Source: Paracoccus denitrificans (GTDB lineage: Bacteria > Pseudomonadota > Alphaproteobacteria > Rhodobacterales > Rhodobacteraceae). From it: a stretch of DNA of 64,000 nucleotides. A model generated the notes under the pieces. The model made no database searches. It worked only from the letters and a program-made list of their open reading frames with translations, and was not told the DNA's origin. Positions 41,306 to 48,739 of this stretch are shown here, in pieces. Positions within the stretch are counted from its first letter, which is position 1; each line of letters opens with the position of its first letter. The DNA is taken from NCBI GenBank assembly GCA_005768755.1, contig VAFL01000002.1, positions 62,001 to 126,000 on the forward strand, in the 5' to 3' direction. The translations under genes were made by a program, and so were the position numbers.

Positions 41306-42277
41306 TTACTTCGCCGCCTCGACCTTGTCGATCACCGCGCCCCACATCGCCGTATCATCGGTGATGCGGCCAGCCAGATCGTCAGGCGTCCCGCCCCCCG
41401 CCTGCCAGCCCATCTCCAGCAGCTTCTGCTGCACCGCCTCATCGGCGAGGACGGCGTTGATTTCGGTGTTCAGGCGCTCGATCACCGTCGCATCGGTGCC
41501 GGCGGGGGCAATGAAGGCGTTCCAAAGCTCGGCCTTGAAATCGGCAGGAAGGCCCGCGTTACCGGCAATCACCGGCACGTCGGGGATCTGGGCGAATGGC
41601 TCGGCCGAGGTAACGCCCAGCATCCGCATTTTGCCACCCTCGACATGGGGAAGCGCAGCCGAAGGGGCCATGAAACCCGCGTCAATCTCCTGGCCCATGA
41701 TCGAGGTTGTGACCTCGGCATAGGCGGTGAAGGGAACGTGCAGCATCTCGATCCCGGCTTCGGAATTGAACAGCTCCGCCGTCAGATGTGCGCCCGATCC
41801 CTGCCCGACAGAGCCATAGCTCAGCGCGCCCGGCTCTGCCTTCGCCAGATCGACAAAGCCCTGAAGATCGGCAGCCGGGCTTTCGGCATTCACTGCCAGT
41901 ACCAAAGGCGAGGTCGCGACAAGCGCCACCGGCGCGATATCGGCCGCGACATCATAGCCCAGATCCGGCACGAGGCGCGGCGACGTGGTCAGCGGCCCGT
42001 TGATCGAGGTGCCGATGGCATGGCCGCCTTCGGCATTGGCCAGCATCTGCTGGATGCCGATGACACCGCCCGCGCCGGGCTTGTTTTCGACGACCACGGG
42101 CTGGCCCAGTCTCTCGGCCAGCGGTTCGGTGATGATCCTCGCCAACAGATCAGGCGAGGAGCCGGCGGGGAAGCCGACATAGACATGGACCGGGCCGGTC
42201 GGCCATTCCTGTGCAAAGGCGGGGACAGCAAGCGTTGCGGCGGTCAGCGCCAAAAGCGCGCGGCGGGTCATGGACAT
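41306..42277 (-). CDS. tctC: TctC/Bug-family periplasmic solute-binding protein
   Basis: Periplasmic receptor for the TctAB permease, 323 residues. The signal peptide is residues about 1-22 (MSMTRRALLALTAATLAVPAFAQ). The mature part carries the Bug-family features: PTGPVHVYVGFPAGSSPDLLARI at the N-terminus, VVVENKPGAGGVIGIQQML, and LSYGSVGQGSGAHLTAELFN in domain 2. Such proteins bind a carboxylate through water-bridged beta-turns. It follows the SDR gene by 18 bp, and the start is preceded by GGAAGACC. The ligand is unknown, though carboxylates are the rule. Confidence 0.92.
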   Translation of the reverse strand: MSMTRRALLALTAATLAVPAFAQEWPTGPVHVYVGFPAGSSPDLLARIITEPLAERLGQPVVVENKPGAGGVIGIQQMLANAEGGHAIGTSINGPLTTSPRLVPDLGYDVAADIAPVALVATSPLVLAVNAESPAADLQGFVDLAKAEPGALSYGSVGQGSGAHLTAELFNSEAGIEMLHVPFTAYAEVTTSIMGQEIDAGFMAPSAALPHVEGGKMRMLGVTSAEPFAQIPDVPVIAGNAGLPADFKAELWNAFIAPAGTDATVIERLNTEINAVLADEAVQQKLLEMGWQAGGGTPDDLAGRITDDTAMWGAVIDKVEAAK

Positions 42278-42295
42278 GGTCTTCCTCCGATAGGT

Positions 42296-43045
42296 TCAGG
42301 GGTTGCGCAGGGCCGGAAGCCCCACGCCGGTGGCATCGAAACCGCCATCGGCGGCAATGGTCTGGCCAGTCACATAGCTGGCCTTTTCGGAACACAGGAA
42401 CACGATCACCTCGGCAATCTCGTCTTCCCGACCGTAGCGGTTCAGCGGGATGGCATCGTGATAGGCGGCACGGATGGCGGGGCTGTGGACCGCCAGCGCC
42501 AGTTTCGTATCGACCGGACCGGGGGCCACGCAATTGGCGCGGATGCCGATCTCGCCCAGTTCCGCCGCCTGTTGGCGGGTCAGGTGGATCACTGCGGCCT
42601 TCGATGTGCCGTAAGCCACCCTGAGCGTCGAGGCACGAAGACCGCTGATCGAGGCGATGTTGACGATGGCGCCCCTGCCCCGCGTCATATGCGGAATGGC
42701 AGTTTGCGAGACCAGGAACACCCCGTCCAGATTGACCGCCATGACGTGCCGCCAGACCTGCATGTCGGTATCCCCCATCGGGCGGAAGTCGGCGACACCG
42801 GCATTGTTCACAAGCGCGTCGATGCTGCCGAAATCGGCCGCGACCTCAGCAATCATGGCTTTGACCTGCGCCTCGTCCGAGACGTCGCAGGCAATGGGCA
42901 GCACATTCGTCAAGCCGGCGGCAGCGACGGCCAGCTCATCCGCATCGCGGTCGATCATGGCGACGCGCCGGCCTTCGGCCAGAAACAGTTTCGTGGTGGC
43001 AAGTCCGATACCGCGCGCCGCGCCGGTGACAATCGCAGTCGACAC
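42296..43045 (-). CDS. Short-chain dehydrogenase/reductase (SDR)
   Basis: Classical SDR of 249 residues with TGAARGIGLATTKLF at about residues 7-21, the NNAG motif in ALVNNAGVADF, the catalytic Ser in NIASISGLRAS and Tyr-x-x-x-Lys in VAYGTSKAAV. It starts with GTG at 43045, one base after the DctM stop codon, and ends 18 bp before tctC, so it is transcribed between a TRAP and a TTT transporter. Probably the first oxidation or reduction step on the imported acid or sugar acid; substrate not predictable. Confidence 0.9.
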   Translation of the reverse strand: MSTAIVTGAARGIGLATTKLFLAEGRRVAMIDRDADELAVAAAGLTNVLPIACDVSDEAQVKAMIAEVAADFGSIDALVNNAGVADFRPMGDTDMQVWRHVMAVNLDGVFLVSQTAIPHMTRGRGAIVNIASISGLRASTLRVAYGTSKAAVIHLTRQQAAELGEIGIRANCVAPGPVDTKLALAVHSPAIRAAYHDAIPLNRYGREDEIAEVIVFLCSEKASYVTGQTIAADGGFDATGVGLPALRNP

Positions 43046-43046
43046 A

Positions 43047-44375
43047 TCAGCCTCCTATCAGTCGGACAAGGAACAATGACATCTCGGGAAATACCGCGAC
43101 CACGAACAGCCCGACAAGGCTGGCCAGCAGGAAGGGCAGCGCGCCGCGCGCAACCTTCTCGATCGACAGTTTCGTGACATTCGCCGCGACATAAAGATTG
43201 ATCCCCACGGGCGGCGTGATCAGCCCGATGGCAAGATTGACCATAAGCAAAACCCCGAACCAGACCGGCGACCAGCCGAGTTCGTGGACCACCGGCATGA
43301 AGATCGGAAGCGAGATGAACATCACCGTCACCGCATCCATGAACATGCCCGCGATCAGCAGGATCAGCATGATGACGATCAGGATCACCCAGCCCTGATC
43401 GGACAGCCCCAGAAGCGCCGACGAGTAGCTGCCGACCAGATCCTCGACCGTGACGACCCAGCCAAACAGGCTGGCATAGGCCACGACCATCATCACCACA
43501 GCGGATGACGCCGCCGCATCGGCAAGGGATTCGTAAAGCCCCCGCACCGTCAGCGTTCGGTAGATGATGCCGCCTACGGCCAGTGCATAGACCGTGGCGA
43601 CCAGGGCAGCCTCGGTCGGGGTGAAGATGCCGGAATAGATTCCGCCCAGGATGACAGCGGGCGTCATCAGCCCCCAGAAGCTGTCCAGAAAACTGCGGCC
43701 AAGCCGTGTCAGGTATGGCAACCCCGCATAAGGATCGGGGCTGATCCGGTCCAATGCCGCGCGTCCCTGACCCCGACGGGCAAAAGGCAGAACAGCCAGC
43801 ATCATCAGCCCCATGAAAATGCCGGGAATGATGGCCGCGATAAACAGATCGGAAATCGACGTCTCGGCGATGACACCGTATATCACCAGCCCGATGGAGG
43901 GCGGGATGACGATGGAAAACGCTGCCCCTGTCGCGACCAGTCCGGCGGCAAAACTGCGGGAATAGCCGTCTTCTTCCATCGCGCGGATCAGCATCGGGCC
44001 TATCGCGGCGACCGAGGCCGGGCCAGACCCCGATACCGCGCCCCAGAACAGGCAGACGACGGTGCCGACAACACCCATCCCGCCCGGCAGGTTGCCGATC
44101 AGCACCCGGAAGAAGCGGATCATCCGTTCCGCGATCCCCAGCGATCCCATCAGCGAACCTGCAAGGATGAAGAACGGGATGGCCAGCAGCGAATATTTCG
44201 CGATCCCCGCAGCGATCAGGTCGCCCGCCAGATCGAATCCGAAGCCGATCAGCCACATCGCGTAAAGCGCCGAAAGTCCCAGCGAAAATGCCACCGGCAC
44301 GCCAATGGCCATCAGCAGGAAGAAGGCCAGAACCATCTGCGTGCCGGCGGGAATCTGGGCCAGCAGATCAGACAT
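43047..44375 (-). CDS. dctM: TRAP transporter large permease DctM
   Basis: Large membrane subunit (442 residues) of a TRAP transporter, a sodium-driven uptake system that works with a periplasmic receptor. About twelve hydrophobic segments; family motifs include FFILAGSLMGSLGIAERMIRF, VVCLFWGAVSGSGPASVAAIGP, ATGAAFSIVIPPSIGLVIYG and LAIGLITPPVGINLYVAANV near the C-terminus. The ATG at 44375 overlaps the dctQ stop by 8 bp and has GAGGTG upstream; an ATG four codons earlier is possible. Confidence 0.93.
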   Translation of the reverse strand: MSDLLAQIPAGTQMVLAFFLLMAIGVPVAFSLGLSALYAMWLIGFGFDLAGDLIAAGIAKYSLLAIPFFILAGSLMGSLGIAERMIRFFRVLIGNLPGGMGVVGTVVCLFWGAVSGSGPASVAAIGPMLIRAMEEDGYSRSFAAGLVATGAAFSIVIPPSIGLVIYGVIAETSISDLFIAAIIPGIFMGLMMLAVLPFARRGQGRAALDRISPDPYAGLPYLTRLGRSFLDSFWGLMTPAVILGGIYSGIFTPTEAALVATVYALAVGGIIYRTLTVRGLYESLADAAASSAVVMMVVAYASLFGWVVTVEDLVGSYSSALLGLSDQGWVILIVIMLILLIAGMFMDAVTVMFISLPIFMPVVHELGWSPVWFGVLLMVNLAIGLITPPVGINLYVAANVTKLSIEKVARGALPFLLASLVGLFVVAVFPEMSLFLVRLIGG

Positions 44376-44859
44376 CGGGCACCTCATCGGGGGCGTGATC
44401 GGGGTCGCGCAGCACCTGCATCGCGTATTGCAGATAGCGGATGATGATCAGCGCGAAACCGAAGGGCACGCCCGCCTGATAATACCAGGCCGGGACCTGC
44501 AGCGCATAGGATTTCATGCCGTTGTTGAACAGGTTGACCAGGGCCTGCCAGGAAAACCAGGCCGACATGGCCAGCAGGAACACGGTCAGGCCGACCGCAA
44601 GAACGAATACCGCGCGGCGCAGATTGCGCGGCAGCTTGTCGGTCAGCAGCGTCACTGCCAGATGCTCGCCGCGCCGTGCGGCGATTGCGGCGCCGAAGAC
44701 GGTCAGCAGCAGGAAGCCATAGGTCAGCAGCTCTTCGGTCGAGGCCAGCGAATAATGGGTCAGGTAGCGGGCGCAGACATTGGCGAAACCCACAGTGGTC
44801 ATGCCCAGAAAGATCACGGCGCAGATGATCTTTTCAGCCTCGTTCAGAATGAAGCGCAT
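44368..44859 (-). CDS. dctQ: TRAP transporter small permease DctQ
   Basis: Small membrane subunit of 163 residues with four hydrophobic helices (about residues 11-30, 42-62, 85-106 and 124-146). The family pattern NVCARYLTHYSLASTEELLTYGFLLLTVFGAAIAARRGEHLAV is present. It is translationally coupled with dctM and lies 65 bp downstream of dctP, with a strong hairpin in that gap. Confidence 0.92.
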   Translation of the reverse strand: MRFILNEAEKIICAVIFLGMTTVGFANVCARYLTHYSLASTEELLTYGFLLLTVFGAAIAARRGEHLAVTLLTDKLPRNLRRAVFVLAVGLTVFLLAMSAWFSWQALVNLFNNGMKSYALQVPAWYYQAGVPFGFALIIIRYLQYAMQVLRDPDHAPDEVPDV

Positions 44860-44878
44860 CGGCCCCCCGCAAATTGCG

Positions 44879-44902
44879 GCGGCGGGCGCTGACGCCCGCC
44901 GC
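44879..44902 (-). promoter_or_regulatory. Intercistronic hairpin between dctP and dctQ
   Basis: Perfect 10-bp stem GCGGCGGGCG (44879-44888) and CGCCCGCCGC (44893-44902) with loop CTGA. It lies 23 bp after the dctP stop and 20 bp before the dctQ start. No U-tract. Same arrangement as in both ABC operons of this window, so probably a stoichiometry element favouring the binding protein. Role inferred. Confidence 0.6.
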
Positions 44903-44924
44903 GTCTGTTCTTGCTGCGCTGAAC

Positions 44925-45920
44925 TTATTGTACCGCAGCGACAGCGTCCTGAAAGGACTTCACCAGATCCGGGCCGACCTTCTCGGCCCAGGTGTCGAAG
45001 GCGGGCTTGGTCGCCTCGCGGAAGACGGCCAGTTCCTCGGGTGTCGGTTCATAGATTTCCATGCCGTTTTCCTTCAGGAAATCGACACCTTCGGCTGTGC
45101 CTTCGCGGCTGATCTGGCGCTGATAAGCCATTGCCTCGGTCGCGGCCTCCTGGAATTCGGCCTGCGTTTCGGCATCCAGCCCGTCCCATTTCTCCATCGA
45201 GATGCCGAGGAACAGCGGATCATAGGAATAATGCCAGGTCGTCAGATATTTCTGCATCTCATAGACCTGCTGCGGGATGATCACCGCGCCGATCGGGTTT
45301 TCCTGACCGTCGACCACGCCCTGCTGAAGCGCTGTCAGGGTCTCGGACCACTGCATCTGCTGGGGATTGGCACCAAGCGCATTCATCACGTCGATATACA
45401 TCGGCCCGGCCACACGCACGTTCATGCCTGCCATGTCGGCGGGCGACTTCACCGGCTTCGTGTTATTGGTCAGTTCGCGGAAGCCATTTTCGCCCCAGGC
45501 GAGAACCTTGATCCCCTTCTCGGCCAGAATGGCCTCCAGCGGCTTGACGGCATCGCCCTGCGTCGTGGCGTCGACCTGATCGTAGTTCTCATACATGTAA
45601 GGCAGAGAGAAGACGGCCATTTCCGGCACCAGCGGCGTGACGTTGATGGCCGAGGTCACAACGAGATCCAGCGCGCCGCGCCCGACCATTTCGGCCTGTT
45701 TCATCTGATCACCGCCAGACAGCTGCGCATTCGGGAAAACCCGCACGTCATAGCCGCCTTCGGTTTTTTCAGACAGAAGTTCGCCGAATTTCTCGGCCCC
45801 TTTCTGCCAGGTCGTTGTATCGCCCACGTTATGGGACAAGCGCAGCGTCTCGGCATGGGCCGCGACGGACAGCAGGGTGGACGCCGCAAGCGCGGCAAGT
45901 CCGGTGCGAATGAAGCTCAT
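44925..45920 (-). CDS. dctP: TRAP transporter solute-binding protein DctP
   Basis: Periplasmic receptor of the TRAP transporter, 331 residues, signal peptide about residues 1-24 ending VAAHAE. The TRAP fold is evident: LRLSHNVGDTTTWQKGAEKF, PNAQLSGGDQMKQAEMVGRGALDLVVTS, AGMNVRVAGPMYIDVMNALGANP with the conserved Arg that salt-bridges the ligand carboxylate, and VVDGQENPIGAVI. Ligands of such proteins are usually sugar acids, keto acids or dicarboxylates. Two ATGs occur in tandem; 45920 has the better spacing to GGAGG. It is the first gene of an operon that continues through DctQ, DctM, SDR and TctCBA. Confidence 0.93.
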   Translation of the reverse strand: MSFIRTGLAALAASTLLSVAAHAETLRLSHNVGDTTTWQKGAEKFGELLSEKTEGGYDVRVFPNAQLSGGDQMKQAEMVGRGALDLVVTSAINVTPLVPEMAVFSLPYMYENYDQVDATTQGDAVKPLEAILAEKGIKVLAWGENGFRELTNNTKPVKSPADMAGMNVRVAGPMYIDVMNALGANPQQMQWSETLTALQQGVVDGQENPIGAVIIPQQVYEMQKYLTTWHYSYDPLFLGISMEKWDGLDAETQAEFQEAATEAMAYQRQISREGTAEGVDFLKENGMEIYEPTPEELAVFREATKPAFDTWAEKVGPDLVKSFQDAVAAVQ

Positions 45921-46002
45921 CATTTTCCTCCCACATTATCTTGTTGGCCGAGTCGATCCCGCCCGGCCGCTGCCGCGCAAGATGGACCGAAGGCCCGGTC
46001 GC

Positions 46003-46022
46003 ATACAAGCCGTATACAAGCC
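46003..46022. promoter_or_regulatory. Direct repeat upstream of dctP, candidate regulator site
   Basis: ATACAAGCC occurs at 46003-46011 and again at 46014-46022, an 11-bp period, so both copies face the same side of the helix. It lies about 83 bp upstream of the dctP start, in the 142-bp gap after the S-formylglutathione hydrolase gene. It includes GTATAC, the core of several GntR-type sites. No regulator gene of that type is in the window, so any binding protein is encoded elsewhere. Confidence 0.4.
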
Positions 46023-46062
46023 AATTTTGAAACGATATTGCCTTTTTCAGGCTGAAATCGAT

Positions 46063-46896
46063 CTATCGCAGTCGCTCGGCATGCCAGCGGATGTGATCGG
46101 CCATGAAGGTCCGCACGAAGAAATAACTGTGATCATAGCCTTTTTGCATCCGCATGACGGAAGGCTGGCGACGCGCAGCCATCGCTTCGGCCAGCGTTTC
46201 AGGGCGCAGCAGATCCAGAAACTGATCCGACGTGCCCTGATCGATCAGCACATCACCCGGATAACCCCGCTCGCGCATCAGGACCGAGGCATCGTGGCGC
46301 AACCAATTTTCGCGGTTCTCGCCCAGATAGGCGTGCAGCTGCTTGGTGCCCCAGTCTGACTCGCTGGTATTGGCAATCGGGGCAAAGGCCGACACGCTGC
46401 GATAAGTGTCCGGCAGCGTCATCGCGATGGTCAGTGCGCCGTGACCACCCATCGAGTGGCCAGTCACGCCCTGCGCATCAGCGCGCAGCGGGAAGTTTTC
46501 AAAAACCACGCCGGGCAGATCGCGCGTGATGTAGTCCCACATACGGAAATGCTTTGCCCAGGGCTCTTCGGTGGCATCGACGTAGAAACCCGCCCCCTGC
46601 CCCAGATCGTAGGCCTCGTCATCTGCCACGCCCTCGCCCCGTGGCGAGGTGTCGGGGAAAATCAGCGCGATGCCTTCGCGCGCAGCATGTTCCTGCGCGC
46701 CCGCCTTGGTCATCGCATTTTCATGGGTGCAAGTCAGGCCGGACAGATACCACAGCACAGGCACAGGCCCCTTTTGGGCGGCGGGCGGCAGATACACCGC
46801 GAAAGTCATGTCGGTGCCGGTCGATTCCGAGGCATGGCGATAGACGCCCTGCACGCCGCCAAAACTGCGGTTCTCGCTTAGCGTTTCAAGCGACAT
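46063..46896 (-). CDS. fghA: S-formylglutathione hydrolase
   Basis: Esterase-D-type serine hydrolase (277 residues) that releases formate and glutathione from S-formylglutathione, the second step of glutathione-dependent formaldehyde oxidation in the cytoplasm. The signature VLWYLSGLTCTHENAMTKAG, the nucleophile elbow GHSMGGHGALTIA, and the acid and His parts DQGTSDQFLD and KGYDHSYFFV are present. Start ATG 46896 is chosen because AAGGA is 8 nt upstream; ATG 46905 is also in frame. It overlaps the GNAT gene by 11 bp and belongs with the class III alcohol dehydrogenase gene two positions upstream. Confidence 0.93.
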   Translation of the reverse strand: MSLETLSENRSFGGVQGVYRHASESTGTDMTFAVYLPPAAQKGPVPVLWYLSGLTCTHENAMTKAGAQEHAAREGIALIFPDTSPRGEGVADDEAYDLGQGAGFYVDATEEPWAKHFRMWDYITRDLPGVVFENFPLRADAQGVTGHSMGGHGALTIAMTLPDTYRSVSAFAPIANTSESDWGTKQLHAYLGENRENWLRHDASVLMRERGYPGDVLIDQGTSDQFLDLLRPETLAEAMAARRQPSVMRMQKGYDHSYFFVRTFMADHIRWHAERLR

Positions 46897-47416
46897 CTTC
46901 GCCATCCTTCGTCAGATCGACATACATGACGAGCGCATCCACATATCCCTGCTGCGGGTGCAGGAAGGCCCCCGGCAGCCGGCCAACGACATCGAAACCG
47001 GCCTTTTTCCAGCTGTGCACCGCGTCGTCATTGGTTGCGACGACGAAGTTGAACTGCATGGCCCTGAACCCCTGCATCCGGGCCCAGTCCTTCGCATGGC
47101 TCACCAACGACGCGGCCACCCCCTGCCCACGCGCGGCGGGCGCGGTGGCAAAGCTGGCATTGGCGACGTGGGATGCGCCACCCGGACGGTTCCGCCCGAC
47201 ATGGCTGGTGCCCAGCACGGTGCCGTCACGTTCGGCCACGAAGACGCGGAATGGGGCCGCGAACCAATCTGCCAACGCGTCGTCGCGGCCGATATCACGG
47301 TCGATGCAATAGGTTTCGCCGGCGCGGTAAACAGGTTCCAGGATCGACCAGATCTGATCGTGATCGGCCGCCACCGCCGGACGGATCACGACAGGGACAC
47401 GCTTTGCCGAGGCCAT
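46886..47416 (-). CDS. GNAT-family N-acetyltransferase
   Basis: A 176-residue acetyltransferase. The acetyl-CoA site is visible as FATAPAARGQGVAASLVSHAKDWA (R/Q-x-x-G-x-A type P-loop), followed by AMQFNFVVATNDDAVHSWKKAGF, the usual beta4-beta5 region. It starts 2 bp after the alcohol dehydrogenase stop and overlaps fghA, so it is inserted inside the formaldehyde-oxidation operon. Its substrate is unknown; resistance-type or metabolic roles cannot be told apart from sequence. Its link with formaldehyde detoxification is positional. Confidence 0.88.
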   Translation of the reverse strand: MASAKRVPVVIRPAVAADHDQIWSILEPVYRAGETYCIDRDIGRDDALADWFAAPFRVFVAERDGTVLGTSHVGRNRPGGASHVANASFATAPAARGQGVAASLVSHAKDWARMQGFRAMQFNFVVATNDDAVHSWKKAGFDVVGRLPGAFLHPQQGYVDALVMYVDLTKDGEDVA

Positions 47417-47418
47417 GA

Positions 47419-48546
47419 TCAATACAGCACGACCGAGCGGATGGATTCGCCCGAATGCATCAGGTCGAAACCCTTGTTGATCTCGTCCAGCTTCAATGTG
47501 TGGGTGATCATGGGGTCAATTTCGATCTTGCCGTCCATGTACCAATCGACGATGCGCGGCACATCGGTCCGGCCACGTGCGCCGCCGAAAGCAGAACCTT
47601 TCCAGACCCTTCCAGTCACAAGCTGGAAAGGTCGCGTACTGATTTCCGCGCCTGCAGGGGCCACCCCGATGACGACCGAGACACCCCAGCCGCGATGTGT
47701 GCATTCCAGCGCATCGCGCATCACCTTGACGTTGCCCGTGCAGTCAAAGCTGTAATCGGCCCCGCCGATCTGGTCGAAGGGGGTTTTCGTCAGATTGACG
47801 ATCTCCTGCACGACGTTTTCGACGTTCTTTGGATTGATGAAATGAGTCATGCCAAAATGTTCGGCCATGGGCTTCTTGTCATCATTCAGATCGACCCCGA
47901 TGATCATGTCGGCACCGGCCAGCCGCAGGCCCTGAATGACATTCAGTCCGATCCCGCCAAGGCCAAAGACCACCGCCTTGGCCCCGATCTCGACCTTGGC
48001 GGTATTGATGACCGCGCCAATGCCTGTCGTCACCCCGCAGCCGATGTAGCAGATCTTGTCGAAAGGCGCGTCGGGGCGGACCTTGGCGACCGCGATTTCG
48101 GGCAACACGGTGTAGTTCGAAAAGGTCGAGCAACCCATGTAGTGATGGATCGGCGTGCCATCCAGCATGGAAAACCGGCTGGTTCCATCCGGCATGAGAC
48201 CCTGCCCCTGCGTGGCGCGGATCGCAGTGCAAAGGTTGGTCTTGCCTGACAGGCAGGACGCGCATTGCCGGCATTCGGGCGTGTAAAGCGGGATCACATG
48301 ATCACCCGGTTTCACCGTCGTGACGCCGGCGCCGACTTCGACCACCACACCGGCGCCTTCATGGCCCAGAATTGCCGGGAAAAGACCTTCTGGATCAGCG
48401 CCCGAGCGCGTGAAGTCATCGGTATGGCAGATCCCGGTCGCCTTGATCTCGATCAGAACCTCGCCCGCCTTGGGACCTTCAAGGTTCACCTCCATCACTT
48501 CCAGCGGCTTGCCGGCTTCAAGTGCGACTGCGGCGCGCGTTTTCAT
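47419..48546 (-). CDS. flhA: S-(hydroxymethyl)glutathione dehydrogenase / class III alcohol dehydrogenase
   Basis: Zinc- and NAD-dependent enzyme of 375 residues that oxidises the formaldehyde-glutathione adduct to S-formylglutathione. Catalytic-zinc Cys in ATGICHTDD and His in GHEGAGVV, the structural-zinc cluster in PECRQCASCLSGKTNLC, the Rossmann loop VFGLGGIGLNVIQG, and the class III pattern PFQLVTGRVWKGSAFGGARGRTDVP are all intact. ATG 48546 follows GGAGATCACC. Paracoccus denitrificans uses the names flhA and fghA for this pair; adhC, frmA and gfaA are synonyms elsewhere. Downstream are the GNAT and fghA genes in one operon. Confidence 0.95.
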   Translation of the reverse strand: MKTRAAVALEAGKPLEVMEVNLEGPKAGEVLIEIKATGICHTDDFTRSGADPEGLFPAILGHEGAGVVVEVGAGVTTVKPGDHVIPLYTPECRQCASCLSGKTNLCTAIRATQGQGLMPDGTSRFSMLDGTPIHHYMGCSTFSNYTVLPEIAVAKVRPDAPFDKICYIGCGVTTGIGAVINTAKVEIGAKAVVFGLGGIGLNVIQGLRLAGADMIIGVDLNDDKKPMAEHFGMTHFINPKNVENVVQEIVNLTKTPFDQIGGADYSFDCTGNVKVMRDALECTHRGWGVSVVIGVAPAGAEISTRPFQLVTGRVWKGSAFGGARGRTDVPRIVDWYMDGKIEIDPMITHTLKLDEINKGFDLMHSGESIRSVVLY

Positions 48547-48739
48547 GGTGATCTCCTTCAGATTCAGGTCAATTTCCGGCACCAACGCCGCCAGGTCAAG
48601 CCGATGGCGGCACCAGGGCGGTCATCTTATGCCAGTTGCGGCGATTGACTGACGGCTGCACACCAAATTCCAGATTGCCCAAACGGCGTTTCTCTGGCAG
48701 CCTGTTCATGTCATTTGTTTTTTCTTGCAGGTTGGTCTT

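Noticed and set aside
41294..43177. 627-codon plus-strand open frame opposite tctC and the SDR gene
   Set aside because: Antisense to intact TctC and SDR genes; no motif or ribosome site.
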